In this document: positions 1-8,922 of the stretch, piece by piece
Numbering within the stretch: the first letter of the stretch is position 1
How the letters are laid out: every line of letters begins with the position of its first letter
Assembly (NCBI RefSeq): GCF_001557535.2
Contig: NZ_CP014306.1
Coordinates: forward strand, 1,922,001-1,986,000
Direction of reading: 5' to 3'
Length of the DNA stretch: 64,000 nucleotides
Source: Burkholderia sp. PAMC 26561
GTDB lineage: Bacteria; Pseudomonadota; Gammaproteobacteria; Burkholderiales; Burkholderiaceae
The notes under the pieces: generated by a model
What the model saw: only the letters and a program-made list of their open reading frames with translations
The model's database searches: none
Told to the model about the DNA's origin: nothing
Made by a program: the position numbers and the translations under genes

Positions 1-344
1 ATTTGCCGGGCGAGCACGTAGGCATCGGTTTCGAGCGCCCGGTCGAACGGCCCGTTGGCTATCGACTTGGCGACCAGATATGTGACGGCGATGCTCATTG
101 GCCACAGCAACAATAGCGGCGCGAGCATCCAGTCGAGAATCTCGCCGAACAGCGAACGCGGCGCCGGTTCGCCGTCGGGCTCGAGCTCGTCGGGCGGCGC
201 GAACGGGTTGGCGTAACGCGCGTCACGAGACACGTCGGGGTCTGCAATGGGTGCATCGAGCAGATCCGGCGACGGGTGCTGCAACGGGTGAGGCGACTCG
301 CGCGACGCCTGGGCGGCACGCTTGGAAGTAGCGGGCGAGCCCAT
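1..344 (-). CDS. Sensor histidine kinase, N-terminal part (partial)
   Basis: Membrane sensor of the two-component pair whose response regulator lies immediately upstream. About 114 codons are visible before the gene leaves the left edge, so no H-box or ATPase domain can be checked. The visible part is a hydrophilic Pro/Asp-rich cytoplasmic leader (residues 1-65) followed by a transmembrane helix at about residues 72-92 (core APLLLLWPMSIAVTYLVA) and the start of the periplasmic part. This resembles the 2CSK_N region of TctE-type kinases. The ATG at 344 lies 7 nt after the stop (352) that the regulator would use if its reading frame were intact, the usual spacing for a translationally coupled pair. 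The signal sensed is unknown. Confidence 0.72.
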   Translation of the reverse strand, partial: MGSPATSKRAAQASRESPHPLQHPSPDLLDAPIADPDVSRDARYANPFAPPDELEPDGEPAPRSLFGEILDWMLAPLLLLWPMSIAVTYLVAKSIANGPFDRALETDAYVLARQ

Positions 345-467
345 GATGTGGTTACTTGTAGTGAGGGCTGGACGATGCCATCGGGCCGGCGTCCGCGGGT
401 CCTGACGCGACCGGAGCGGCCGCTGGTGCAACGGCTTTTTCAAGGCTATAGCCTAGCCCGCGAACGG

Positions 468-1094
468 TCATGATGCGCGCCCCGCCGGGCTCGATTTTTT
501 TCTTAGCCGATGGACATAGACTTCGATCGCGTTATTGCTGACTTCCTCGCCCCACTCGCAAAGGTGGTTGACGAGCTGTTCCTTCGATACCAGCCGGCCA
601 ACCCGCTGCAGCAGGACTTCGAGCACGCCGAGTTCGCGCGCCGACAACTCGATGACCTGGTCGTTGATAGACGCAATGCGCCCGACCTGATCGAATGACA
701 GCGCGCCGTGTTTGACGACTGTCGGGCCGCCTCCGGCGCCGCGCCGGGTGAGGGCGCGCACGCGGGCTTCGAGTTCGTTCAGCGCGAACGGTTTGGCCAT
801 GTAGTCGTCGGCGCCGAGGTCGAGGCCCTTGACGCGTTCGTCGACACTGTCGGCGGCTGTCAGGATGAGCACGGGCATCTGGGAATTGCGGGCCCTGAGG
901 CGCCGCAAGACTTCGAGACCGGACATCATGGGCAGGCCCAGGTCGAGGATCAGGAGGTCGAAAGTTTGCAGCGAAAGGGCGGTGTCTGCTTCCACGCCGT
1001 GCTTGACGTGATCCACCGCATACCCCGATTGGCGGAGTGATCGAACGAGACCGTCCGCGAGTATGCTGTCGTCTTCGGCAATGAGTATTCGCAT
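468..1094 (-). CDS. OmpR/TctD-family response regulator, C-terminus altered by frameshift
   Basis: DNA-binding response regulator paired with the kinase at 1-344. The receiver domain (about residues 1-115) has the acidic pair D8/D9, phospho-acceptor D51 and a lysine in the AKPF motif; a winged-helix Trans_reg_C domain follows. I start at MRIL (1094) because this is where the receiver fold begins; an in-frame upstream ATG at 1124 adds ten unlikely residues. The frame runs through an A7 tract (495-501 on the plus strand) just after HRLRKK and then ends in an unrelated SSPAGRAS tail. In the -1 frame the sequence continues as a normal ending ([20 protein letters not shown]) to a stop at 352. The product as read therefore lacks the end of the winged helix. 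It may be a sequencing error, a real mutation or slippage. Confidence 0.8.
   Translation of the reverse strand: MRILIAEDDSILADGLVRSLRQSGYAVDHVKHGVEADTALSLQTFDLLILDLGLPMMSGLEVLRRLRARNSQMPVLILTAADSVDERVKGLDLGADDYMAKPFALNELEARVRALTRRGAGGGPTVVKHGALSFDQVGRIASINDQVIELSARELGVLEVLLQRVGRLVSKEQLVNHLCEWGEEVSNNAIEVYVHRLRKKSSPAGRAS
495..501 (-). other. A7 homopolymer at the response-regulator frame break
   Basis: On the minus strand seven adenines follow CTAAG. In the zero frame they read AGA AAA AAA TCG, giving the X_XXY_YYZ arrangement A_AAA_AAA of a -1 slippery site. One extra A, or a -1 slip, restores the conserved C-terminus of the family through to position 352. Confidence 0.75.
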
Positions 1095-1225
1095 CGTAGT
1101 GTGCGCAAAAGGCATTGCCGGCACCGCAATTCGCCCGGCGCGGCGGTCTCCAGGTGTTGTGGTGCGCTTGCATGGTCAAGGCGTGGTGTTGAAACTACGC
1201 GCGCTGAACCCACTTGCAAAAACAC

Positions 1226-1241
1226 CTGTTTTTTTATACAG
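1226..1241 (+). promoter_or_regulatory. LexA (SOS) box of recA
   Basis: Perfect CTGT-N8-ACAG operator (CTGTTTTTTTATACAG) 80 bp upstream of the recA start. Its right half contains TATACA (1235-1240), which can act as the -10 element, with a TTGCAA-like -35 near 1214. Bound LexA would therefore block RNA polymerase directly. The half-site rule is established for the E. coli-type LexA found in beta- and gamma-Proteobacteria. Confidence 0.85.
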
Positions 1242-1320
1242 TGTCTGTAGCAGTGCACCCAGTGGAGCAAAAGTCCGCGGGCATGCGCCAGATGCCGTTC
1301 ATCATAGCAAAGGACGATTC

Positions 1321-2391
1321 ATGGAAGATAGCAAGAAAGGCCCGGGCGGGATGTCTGCGGAAAAGAGCAAGGCGCTGGCCGCCGCGCTGTCGCAGATCGA
1401 AAAGCAATTCGGCAAGGGGTCGATCATGCGACTCGGCGCCGGCGAAGTCATTGAAGACATCCAGGTGGTGTCTACGGGTTCGCTCGGACTGGATATTGCC
1501 CTGGGCGTTGGCGGCTTGCCGCGCGGACGCGTTGTTGAAGTCTACGGTCCGGAATCGTCGGGCAAGACCACGCTGACGCTGCAAGTGATTGCTGAAATGC
1601 AGAAGCTTGGCGGTACGGCGGCATTTATTGACGCGGAACACGCGCTCGACATTGGCTACGCGCAGAAGCTAGGCGTGAACCCGTCGGACTTGCTGATCTC
1701 GCAGCCGGATACGGGCGAGCAGGCGCTGGAAATCGCGGACGCGCTGGTGCGCTCGGGTTCCATCGACATGATCGTGATCGACTCGGTTGCGGCGCTGGTG
1801 CCGAAGGCTGAAATCGAAGGCGAAATGGGCGATTCACTGCCTGGCTTGCAAGCACGTTTGATGTCGCAGGCACTGCGCAAGCTGACCGGCACGATCAAAC
1901 GTACGAACTGCCTGGTGATTTTCATCAACCAGATCCGCATGAAGATTGGCGTGATGTTTGGCAATCCGGAAACCACCACGGGTGGTAATGCGCTGAAGTT
2001 CTACGCATCGGTGCGTCTGGATATTCGCCGTATCGGTTCGATCAAGAAGAACGACGAAGTGATCGGCAATGAAACGCGCGTGAAGGTGGTGAAGAACAAG
2101 GTTGCGCCGCCGTTCCGCGAAGCCATCTTCGACATTCTTTACGGCGAAGGCATCTCGCGTCAGGGCGAAATCATCGACTTGGGCGTGCAGGCCAAGCTGG
2201 TGGACAAGGCTGGCGCCTGGTACAGCTACAACGGCGAACGGATTGGTCAGGGCAAGGACAACGCACGTGAATTTCTGCGTGAGAACCCGGAAATGGCGCG
2301 TGAGATCGAAAACAAGATCCGCGAGTCGCTGGGCGTCAATGCAATGGCTGAGTCACTGCCAGGCGTTGCCGAAGTCGCTGACGAAGAATGA
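1321..2391 (+). CDS. recA: Recombinase RecA
   Basis: DNA-dependent ATPase that forms filaments on single-stranded DNA, performs strand exchange and stimulates LexA self-cleavage. It has 356 residues, the usual size. Walker [10 protein letters not shown] is at residues 76-84, and the conserved [12 protein letters not shown] segment of the L1/L2 region is present. The acidic C-terminus ends EVADEE. The ATG at 1321 follows an AAAGGA ribosome site; the open frame upstream to 1063 is only non-coding leader. recX starts 20 bp after the stop, so the two are probably co-transcribed from the SOS promoter, the typical proteobacterial arrangement. Confidence 0.98.
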   Translation: MEDSKKGPGGMSAEKSKALAAALSQIEKQFGKGSIMRLGAGEVIEDIQVVSTGSLGLDIALGVGGLPRGRVVEVYGPESSGKTTLTLQVIAEMQKLGGTAAFIDAEHALDIGYAQKLGVNPSDLLISQPDTGEQALEIADALVRSGSIDMIVIDSVAALVPKAEIEGEMGDSLPGLQARLMSQALRKLTGTIKRTNCLVIFINQIRMKIGVMFGNPETTTGGNALKFYASVRLDIRRIGSIKKNDEVIGNETRVKVVKNKVAPPFREAIFDILYGEGISRQGEIIDLGVQAKLVDKAGAWYSYNGERIGQGKDNAREFLRENPEMAREIENKIRESLGVNAMAESLPGVAEVADEE

Positions 2392-2410
2392 GTGGTAGGC
2401 GGTAAAGAAG

Positions 2411-3958
2411 ATGCTGCGCAAAAACCGGTTCGGATCGAAGGCCGGTCGCGACGCGAGTCGTGACTCGGAGCAAGACGTAAAGGACGATCCGGACGGCCCG
2501 AATTCCGTAAGCGATGACAGCGAAAGCGTCGACGCTGAGGAAGGGGTTGATCGCTACGAACGAAGCAGCGATCGATACCGCGCAGCATCAAGCGAACGCG
2601 CTGGTGCGGAGGGATCTGCACCGGCGCGTCGTTCATTTGGGAACAGCTTTAGCAAGAGCGGTGGCGCTGCCGGCGATAAAACCAGCGGCGGATTCAAGGG
2701 CAGCAGCTTTTCGAACAGTAAAAGCAGCGGCAGCAGTTTCGGCAGGAAAAGCAGCTTCGGCAAAAGCGAAAGCGGAGGCGGAAGCCGTTCGAGCCTTTCG
2801 CCTGGAACGTCGAAAGCGGAGGCCATCGCAGCGAGCGCTGCCGTTGACAGTGAAAACGCGTCGCCGGATGAAGCCGAGCCGGTGTACGAGCGGTCGAGCG
2901 ACCGTGCGTTTCCGAAGAAACGCAGCTCGTTTGGCGGCGGGGGCTTAGGGCGGTCGTCTAATGCGAAGGCATCGACGGGCGAATCGGACGACGTCTACGA
3001 ACGCTCCAGCGATAAAAAATTCGGAAACGGTGGTTCAAGCGGGCGCAAATCATCGTTCGGCGGGAAGGCGGCCACGAAACCTGCAGACGGCGAAGACATT
3101 TTCGAACGGTCGACCGAACGCGCGACAAGTCGCAGAAGCGGGTTTGCCAAGAAATCGACCGGGGGCAAATCCGATTCCGATGCAGCAGATCTGGCGAAAC
3201 AGCAAACCGAAGCGAACGCCGCAGACGCAAACGATCGATTGAAGCAGGCCCGCGCCTTACTTGATCGAGCGGTTATTCAAACGCAGGCGGCATCTGCAAA
3301 AAACGCTGCTGCGGGTTCCAATCGAGCAGCCATCACGGGAGAGTTCGAACCCGCCGATCCTTTTGAGCCGTTCGAACAATGCGTTCCGGTCGTCAGCAGC
3401 GCGGCAAGCGTGCAAGCCCCAATCTCAGACGCCGACTCCGTCTACACCCGCGGAACCCCGGGCCGAGGCAAACCACCGGCAGCGGGTGACGCTAAAAGCA
3501 AACGCCCACAACTCTCGCTGCGCGGTAGAGCGCTCGGCTATCTATCCCGCCGCGAACACAGCCGCGCAGAGCTATCGCGCAAACTCACCCCGCACGTCAC
3601 CGAAACCGACTCGCTGGAAACCCTGCTCGACGCCCTTGAGCGCGAAGGCTGGCTTTCAAACGAGCGATTCGTCGAGAGCGTGGTTCACCGGCGCGGCGCC
3701 AAGCTGGGCACAAGCCGGATCGTGAGCGAGTTGAAGCGAAATGGCATCGATGAAACACTCATCCAGGACGCAAACGCAGCGCTAAAAGACACCGAACTCA
3801 CCCGCGCCCGCGACGTGTGGAGCAAGAAATACGGCGAGCTGCCAATCACCCCGGCCGACCGCGCCAAACAAGCGCGTTTCCTCGCCACCCGCGGTTTCAC
3901 CAGCGGCGTGATCATGAAAGTCCTGAAAGCCAGCGACGACGATTTCAGCATCGAATAG
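2411..3958 (+). CDS. recX: RecA regulator RecX with long repetitive N-terminal extension
   Basis: RecX binds and limits RecA filaments. The RecX domain is confined to about residues 368-515: it starts RALGYLSRREHSRAEL and contains the three-helix repeats (ALEREGWLSNERF, GTSRIVSELKRNGID, and ARFLATRGFTSGVIMKVL). Residues 1-365 are Ser/Gly/Lys-rich and look disordered. They contain four copies of [YF]ERS[ST][DE][RK] at residues 49-55, 159-165, 196-202 and 231-237, a degenerate YTRGTPGR near 345, and interspersed KSSFG/RSSFG motifs. RecX proteins are usually about 150-300 residues, so 515 is unusual. The gene sits 20 bp after recA with no terminator between. An internal start cannot be excluded, but the frame is open and GC3-rich throughout. 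Confidence 0.9.
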   Translation: MLRKNRFGSKAGRDASRDSEQDVKDDPDGPNSVSDDSESVDAEEGVDRYERSSDRYRAASSERAGAEGSAPARRSFGNSFSKSGGAAGDKTSGGFKGSSFSNSKSSGSSFGRKSSFGKSESGGGSRSSLSPGTSKAEAIAASAAVDSENASPDEAEPVYERSSDRAFPKKRSSFGGGGLGRSSNAKASTGESDDVYERSSDKKFGNGGSSGRKSSFGGKAATKPADGEDIFERSTERATSRRSGFAKKSTGGKSDSDAADLAKQQTEANAADANDRLKQARALLDRAVIQTQAASAKNAAAGSNRAAITGEFEPADPFEPFEQCVPVVSSAASVQAPISDADSVYTRGTPGRGKPPAAGDAKSKRPQLSLRGRALGYLSRREHSRAELSRKLTPHVTETDSLETLLDALEREGWLSNERFVESVVHRRGAKLGTSRIVSELKRNGIDETLIQDANAALKDTELTRARDVWSKKYGELPITPADRAKQARFLATRGFTSGVIMKVLKASDDDFSIE

Positions 3959-4090
3959 TGCTCGCAACCGGCAAAACCAGCACAAAGCAGCCCTGAATCA
4001 GCAGTATCCGGCCTTCCGGCAACTGGGTCCGGCTCAAAATGCTCAGTATGGTAAAATCCGTATGTTTTCCCATCCGGCCTTTCTCCACAC

Positions 4091-4756
4091 ATGCCGCTTT
4101 CTCCGCCTGTTTCCCGTCAGTTGCGCCATCGCCGCGCGATTCGAATGGAAGCGTTTGAGCGTGACGATGGCTTGTGGGACATAGAGGCCTGCCTAACTGA
4201 TGAAAAGCCGCGCGACGTCAAACTCGCGTCGGGCGTCCGGCCTCAAGGCCTGCCGATCCATGAACTCTGGCTGCGCATCACTATCGACCGCACGTTCGCT
4301 ATCGTCGAAGCCGAAGCAGCTTCCGACTGGGCGCCGTATGGCCAGTTGTGTTCAGCGTCGAACCCGGCATATCGCGCGCTTATCGGCCTCAATCTCGTAC
4401 AGAATTTCCGTCGTGAATCCAGCCGCCTGCTGGCCGGCACGACCGGTTGCACGCACCTCACCGAACTCTGCGCCGTCCTTCCCACCGCCGCCATCCAGGC
4501 TTTCGCGGGCGAAGTATGGAACACTGAAAAGGGCGGCTCGCCCGGACAGTCATCGGACAATTCGGGGGCGAACAGCACAGCAGCCGACACAGACAAACCG
4601 CCTTTCCAGCTCGGCCGTTGCAACGCTTTGCGTTTCGACGGCGACGCTGTCCGGCATCACTATCCACGCTGGTTCGGTCACGCGCCTAGAAACGCGCCGG
4701 ACGGAACTGCACGCATCGTGGAAAAGGACAGTCCGAAAGACCGGGAGCGCACTTGA
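4091..4756 (+). CDS. DUF2889 domain-containing protein
   Basis: Conserved protein of unknown function, 221 residues. Recognised by its DUF2889-like sequence: an N-terminal RRAIRMEAFERDDGLWDIE strand pair, a central PIHELWLRITID stretch, and the segment ALIGLNLVQNFRR before TTGCTHLTELC, where paired Cys/His residues lie. The last 60 residues are low-complexity and poorly conserved. No signal peptide or membrane segment is visible. It follows recX by 132 bp, with a TAAAAT element near 4052 that may be its own -10 box. The recX-DUF2889-sucC order is familiar from Burkholderia, but nothing in the context indicates a biochemical role. Confidence 0.8.
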   Translation: MPLSPPVSRQLRHRRAIRMEAFERDDGLWDIEACLTDEKPRDVKLASGVRPQGLPIHELWLRITIDRTFAIVEAEAASDWAPYGQLCSASNPAYRALIGLNLVQNFRRESSRLLAGTTGCTHLTELCAVLPTAAIQAFAGEVWNTEKGGSPGQSSDNSGANSTAADTDKPPFQLGRCNALRFDGDAVRHHYPRWFGHAPRNAPDGTARIVEKDSPKDRERT

Positions 4757-4943
4757 GCCAGCTCAGCGAATCCAGCGTGAGCAGGTTCACCAGAACTGGC
4801 CGACCACGAAATACCAGCAAGATCAGCAGAATCAGCATGAGTCCGGCGACGTTTGTCATCGCTGCCGGATAGATTGCTCGGCGTAAATCTTCGTATTCAA
4901 CCATTCGAAGTTCAATCCAACTCTCAGACTGAAGGAATCACGC

Positions 4944-6110
4944 ATGAAGATTCACGAGTACCAGGGAAAGGAAATCCTGCGGAAGTTCGGCGTCGCGGTC
5001 CCGCGCGGCAAGCCCGTGTTCTCGGTGGACGATGCGGTCAAGGCCGCTGAAGAGCTGGGCGGCCCGGTATGGGTCGTCAAGGCTCAGATTCACGCTGGCG
5101 GTCGTGGTAAGGGCGGCGGCGTGAAGGTTGCAAAGACGCTGGACCAGGTTCGCGAATATTCGAACCAGATCCTCGGCATGCAGCTCGTCACGCACCAGAC
5201 CGGCCCTGAAGGCCAAAAGGTGAACCGCCTGCTGATCGAAGAAGGCGCGGACATCAAGAAGGAACTGTACATCGGCCTCGTGCTCGACCGTATCACGCAA
5301 AAAGTCGTGGTGATGGCTTCGAGCGAAGGCGGCATGGACATTGAAGAAGTCGCGGAAAAGACGCCGGAACTGCTGCACAAGTTCGCCGTCGAGCCGTCGA
5401 CGGGTCTGCAGGACAAGGACGCCGACGATCTCTCGCGCAAGATCGGCATTCCGGAAGGATCGATCCCGCAAGCACGCGCCATCCTGCAAGGCCTGTACAA
5501 GGCATTCTGGGAAACGGACGCATCGCTCGCCGAAATCAACCCGCTGATCGTCACGGGCGACGGCAAGGTGATCGCACTCGACGCCAAATTCAACTTCGAC
5601 GCAAATGCGCTGTTCCGTCATCCGGACATCGTGGCGTATCGCGATATCGACGAAGAAGATCCGGCTGAAGTGGAAGCGTCGAAGTTCGATCTGGCCTACA
5701 TCTCGCTCGATGGCAACATCGGCTGCCTGGTGAACGGTGCAGGTCTGGCAATGGCGACCATGGACACGATCAAGCTGTTCGGCGGCGAGCCCGCCAACTT
5801 CCTCGACGTGGGTGGTGGCGCCACGACCGAAAAGGTCACGGAAGCCTTCAAGATCATGTTGAAGAACCCGGGCCTGAAGGCGATCCTCGTGAACATCTTC
5901 GGCGGCATCATGCGCTGCGACGTGATCGCGGAAGGCGTGATCGAAGCGTCGAAGGCTGTGTCGCTGAAGGTTCCTCTGGTCGTGCGCATGAAGGGCACGA
6001 ACGAAGATCTCGGCAAGAAGATGCTGGCGGATTCAGGCTTGCCGATCATCGCGGCCGACAGCATGGAAGAAGCTGCGCAGAAGGTCGTCGCGGCAGCCGA
6101 GGGCAAGTAA
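4944..6110 (+). CDS. sucC: Succinyl-CoA synthetase, beta subunit
   Basis: ADP-forming succinate-CoA ligase beta subunit of the TCA cycle: succinyl-CoA + ADP + Pi gives succinate + CoA + ATP. 388 residues, the same length as E. coli SucC. The start [17 protein letters not shown] and the ATP-grasp domain ([16 protein letters not shown]) are diagnostic, and the C-terminal ligase domain carries [15 protein letters not shown]. The ATG is preceded by GAAGGAA. It forms an operon with sucD 126 bp downstream, with no terminator between. Confidence 0.98.
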   Translation: MKIHEYQGKEILRKFGVAVPRGKPVFSVDDAVKAAEELGGPVWVVKAQIHAGGRGKGGGVKVAKTLDQVREYSNQILGMQLVTHQTGPEGQKVNRLLIEEGADIKKELYIGLVLDRITQKVVVMASSEGGMDIEEVAEKTPELLHKFAVEPSTGLQDKDADDLSRKIGIPEGSIPQARAILQGLYKAFWETDASLAEINPLIVTGDGKVIALDAKFNFDANALFRHPDIVAYRDIDEEDPAEVEASKFDLAYISLDGNIGCLVNGAGLAMATMDTIKLFGGEPANFLDVGGGATTEKVTEAFKIMLKNPGLKAILVNIFGGIMRCDVIAEGVIEASKAVSLKVPLVVRMKGTNEDLGKKMLADSGLPIIAADSMEEAAQKVVAAAEGK

Positions 6111-6236
6111 GGGCGAGGATTTTTCCGGCAATTACGAGCGTTCCACCAGACACGAAAGGCGGCGCTTATTCGCCTCGCCGCGGCTTGAAACAAGGCGCGC
6201 GGGTGAAAAGCGGCGCTGACGAACAGAGGTCACACC

Positions 6237-7118
6237 ATGTCGATTCTGATCAACAAAGACACCAAGGTTATTACCCAGGGCATCACCGGTAAGACCGGCC
6301 AGTTCCACACCCGCGCTTGCCGCGAGTATGCGAACGGCCGTGAGGCATACGTTGCGGGCGTGAACCCGAAGCGTGCCGGCGAAGATTTCGAAGGCATCCC
6401 CATCTACGCAAGCGTCGCGGAAGCGAAGGCTGAAACGGGTGCAACCGTTTCGGTGATCTACGTGCCGCCGGCTGGCGCCGCTGCTGCAATCTGGGAAGCG
6501 GTCGAAGCCGATCTGGATCTCGCCATCTGCATCACGGAAGGTATTCCCGTGCGCGACATGCTCGAGATCAAGGACCGTATGCGTCGCGAAAATCGCAAGA
6601 CGCTGCTGCTCGGACCGAACTGCCCGGGCACGATCACGCCGGACGAATTGAAGATCGGCATCATGCCGGGTCATATTCACCGCAAGGGTCGTATTGGCGT
6701 GGTGTCGCGTTCGGGCACGCTCACGTACGAAGCAGTTGGCCAGTTGACGGCTATTGGCCTCGGCCAGTCGTCGGCGGTGGGTATCGGCGGCGACCCGATC
6801 AACGGTCTGAAGCACATCGACGTGATGAAGATGTTCAACGACGATCCCGACACGGATGCCGTGATCATGATCGGCGAGATCGGTGGTCCGGACGAAGCAA
6901 ACGCCGCTTACTGGATCAAGGACAACATGAAGAAGCCGGTGGTTGGCTTCATCGCGGGCGTCACGGCTCCGGCCGGCAAGCGCATGGGTCATGCAGGCGC
7001 GCTGATTTCGGGCGGTGCGGATACTGCCGATGCCAAGCTGGAAATCATGGAAGCATGCGGTATCACCGTCACGAAGAACCCGTCGGAAATGGCGCGTTTG
7101 TTGAAGGCGATGCTTTAA
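6237..7118 (+). CDS. sucD: Succinyl-CoA synthetase, alpha subunit
   Basis: CoA-binding alpha subunit that carries the phosphohistidine intermediate. 293 residues. The start [22 protein letters not shown] is the CoA-binding Rossmann domain, [16 protein letters not shown] is conserved, and the catalytic histidine is H252 in the [15 protein letters not shown] motif. It pairs with sucC upstream. A strong intrinsic terminator at 7191-7225 ends the sucCD transcript. Confidence 0.98.
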   Translation: MSILINKDTKVITQGITGKTGQFHTRACREYANGREAYVAGVNPKRAGEDFEGIPIYASVAEAKAETGATVSVIYVPPAGAAAAIWEAVEADLDLAICITEGIPVRDMLEIKDRMRRENRKTLLLGPNCPGTITPDELKIGIMPGHIHRKGRIGVVSRSGTLTYEAVGQLTAIGLGQSSAVGIGGDPINGLKHIDVMKMFNDDPDTDAVIMIGEIGGPDEANAAYWIKDNMKKPVVGFIAGVTAPAGKRMGHAGALISGGADTADAKLEIMEACGITVTKNPSEMARLLKAML

Positions 7119-7190
7119 GGAACGGCTGATCGACAGGAAACGCGGGGCTTTGCTATGCTTGTGTAAGCCTTTCGTAACGCGTCGGTTATA

Positions 7191-7225
7191 AAAGCGGGGG
7201 AGCTAAGGCTTCCCCGCTTTTTTTT
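7191..7225 (+). terminator. Intrinsic terminator after sucCD
   Basis: Stem AAAGCGGGG pairs with CCCCGCTTT around an AGCTAAGGCTT-type loop and runs into eight or more T residues. It lies between sucD and the terC gene. Confidence 0.85.
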
Positions 7226-7262
7226 CGCGTGCTTTCTGTCGCTGTCGCTCACCGGTTTTTTC

Positions 7263-7973
7263 ATGCTCGAATTTTTCGCCACCCTCCATTGGGGCGCTGT
7301 TCTTCAGATCATCGTCATAGATATCTTGCTCGGAGGCGACAACGCCGTCGTCATCGCGCTTGCCGTGCGCAACCTGCCCGACCAGCAACGCACGCGCGGC
7401 GTGCTGCTCGGCACGCTCGGGGCGATTGTCCTGCGGGTTGTGCTGATCGCGTTTGCGGTCGTGCTGCTCGGTATTCCCTTCCTTAAATTCGTAGGCGGCC
7501 TGCTGCTGTTGTGGATCGGCGTGAAACTCATGATGCCGGATCACAGTGATCCGAACGTGAAACGCTACGATCAGCTTTGGGCCGCGATCAAGACCATCAT
7601 CGTCGCCGACGCCGTCATGAGCCTCGACAACGTGATCGCGGTCGCGGGCGCCGCCGAGGCCGCCGACCCGCAGCATCGGCTTGCGTTGGTGATCTTCGGC
7701 TTGCTGGTGAGCATTCCGCTGATTGTGTGGGGCAGCACGCTGGTACTCAAGCTGATCGATAAATTCCCGATCGTGATTGCGTTGGGCGCCGGATTGCTCG
7801 GGTGGATTGCGGGTGGGTTGATCATCAATGATCCGTTCATCGATCGATGGCCTACGTTGAACGTCCCGAGCGCCGAGTATGCCGCGCAAGTCGCCGGCGC
7901 GGTGCTTGTTCTGTCTGTCGGCTGGTTCTTTCGCAGGCGCGTGCAGTCCACGGAATCGAAGGCCGCGCACTGA
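7263..7973 (+). CDS. TerC-family integral membrane protein (YjbE-like)
   Basis: Inner-membrane protein of 236 residues with about seven hydrophobic segments. The TerC signatures are clear: LLGGDNAVVIALAVRNLP near residue 20 and ADAVMSLDNVIAVAG near residue 115, whose acidic residues within the membrane are thought to bind metal. Family members are linked to tellurite resistance and manganese export or metal loading; which applies here cannot be read from sequence. It has its own transcription unit between the sucCD terminator and a 17-bp hairpin at 8031-8080. Confidence 0.88.
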   Translation: MLEFFATLHWGAVLQIIVIDILLGGDNAVVIALAVRNLPDQQRTRGVLLGTLGAIVLRVVLIAFAVVLLGIPFLKFVGGLLLLWIGVKLMMPDHSDPNVKRYDQLWAAIKTIIVADAVMSLDNVIAVAGAAEAADPQHRLALVIFGLLVSIPLIVWGSTLVLKLIDKFPIVIALGAGLLGWIAGGLIINDPFIDRWPTLNVPSAEYAAQVAGAVLVLSVGWFFRRRVQSTESKAAH

Positions 7974-8030
7974 TTTTTCTCGCCGAACGTTAGCCGTTTG
8001 GCTGACTGCCGGCGGCTCGCAGGGCTCAAT

Positions 8031-8080
8031 AAGATCGAAGCGTCTGGATTGCATTACGCAGCCAGACGCTTCGATCTTTT
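8031..8080 (+). terminator. Hairpin terminator between terC and the pilin gene
   Basis: Perfect 17-bp stem (8031-8047 with 8062-8078) and a 14-nt loop, followed by a short T run. It lies 57 bp after terC and ends 12 bp before the pilin start. Confidence 0.75.
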
Positions 8081-8092
8081 GGGAGTTCAGCG

Positions 8093-8695
8093 ATGACAGT
8101 AGCGGTGTGCGGGTTCAAGAGCATCAAGGAAGGCAAGTCGTGGTTTCGACGAGCGTGGGCGCGCGGGAAGAAAAAGCGCTCAGGAAGAGGTTTCACGCTG
8201 ATCGAGTTGATGATCGTGCTGGCGATTGTGGGTGTGGTCGCCGCCTACGCGATCCCGGCTTATCAGGATTACCTGGCGCGTAGCCGGGTGGGAGAGGGTT
8301 TGTCGCTGGCGTCGTCGGCGCGTCTGGCTGTGGCTGAGAATGCTGCGAGCGGGTCGGATCTGGGCGGCGGATATTCCACCCCGCCGGGAACGCGCAACGT
8401 GGAGTCCATTCACGTGAATGACGACAACGGCCAGATCACGATCGCGTATTCCACGCGCGTGGCGCCCGCGGGCGAGAACACTATCGTGCTCGTACCATCT
8501 TCGCCCGACAATGCCGACGCGCCGACCGCGCGCACGGTGCTGACGAAGGGCTCGGTCCAGGCCGGATCGATTACGTGGGAGTGCTTCGCGGCAACGAAAA
8601 CGGCTTCGTCGTTGCCGGCGCCGGGTGCGGGTCCGCTGCCATCTGAGGCGCCGACTCTGCCACCCAATCTCGCACCGCCTGAGTGCCGCGCTTGA
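8093..8695 (+). CDS. Type IV pilin / pseudopilin (PilA-like prepilin)
   Basis: Secreted prepilin of 200 residues. The leader is long (33 residues) and very basic, ending RSGRG, and is followed by the class III signal [20 protein letters not shown]. Prepilin peptidase should cut after G33, and E38 is the conserved Glu5 of mature pilin. The 167-residue mature protein has two cysteines, C164 and C198, that can form the D-region disulfide. The loop between them is rich in Pro, Ala and Ser. The ATG at 8093 has a GGGAG site 7 nt upstream, which supports the long leader. The O-oligosaccharyltransferase gene pglL follows directly, suggesting that the pilin is glycosylated. Major versus minor pilin cannot be decided. 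Confidence 0.88.
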   Translation: MTVAVCGFKSIKEGKSWFRRAWARGKKKRSGRGFTLIELMIVLAIVGVVAAYAIPAYQDYLARSRVGEGLSLASSARLAVAENAASGSDLGGGYSTPPGTRNVESIHVNDDNGQITIAYSTRVAPAGENTIVLVPSSPDNADAPTARTVLTKGSVQAGSITWECFAATKTASSLPAPGAGPLPSEAPTLPPNLAPPECRA

Positions 8696-8726
8696 TTTGA
8701 CTATGCTGGTTTGACGGTGCTGAAAG

Positions 8727-8799
8727 GCTGACCGCAAGCAAACGTAATCGCTGCAGTGACGCATCGAGCGAGCACGCAGATTGCGGTCAGCTTCTTTGT
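8727..8799 (+). terminator. Possible long-loop terminator after the pilin gene
   Basis: An 11-bp inverted repeat (GCTGACCGCAA at 8727-8737, TTGCGGTCAGC at 8781-8791) encloses a 43-nt loop and is followed by a T-rich stretch. Confidence 0.4.
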
Positions 8800-8922
8800 T
8801 TCGCCGAAAGCGCCACGAATTTCAAACGATTCTCAGCGATTTCGGCGCATTTCATGCACGTCGCCGCACAGCATGAGTAATTTTTTGTATAGTGCGCCGG
8901 TTGCCGACGTTCCCGACCCCTC

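Noticed and set aside
1063..1320. Longer N-terminus for recA
   Set aside because: It crosses the LexA box and promoter; the family start is at 1321.
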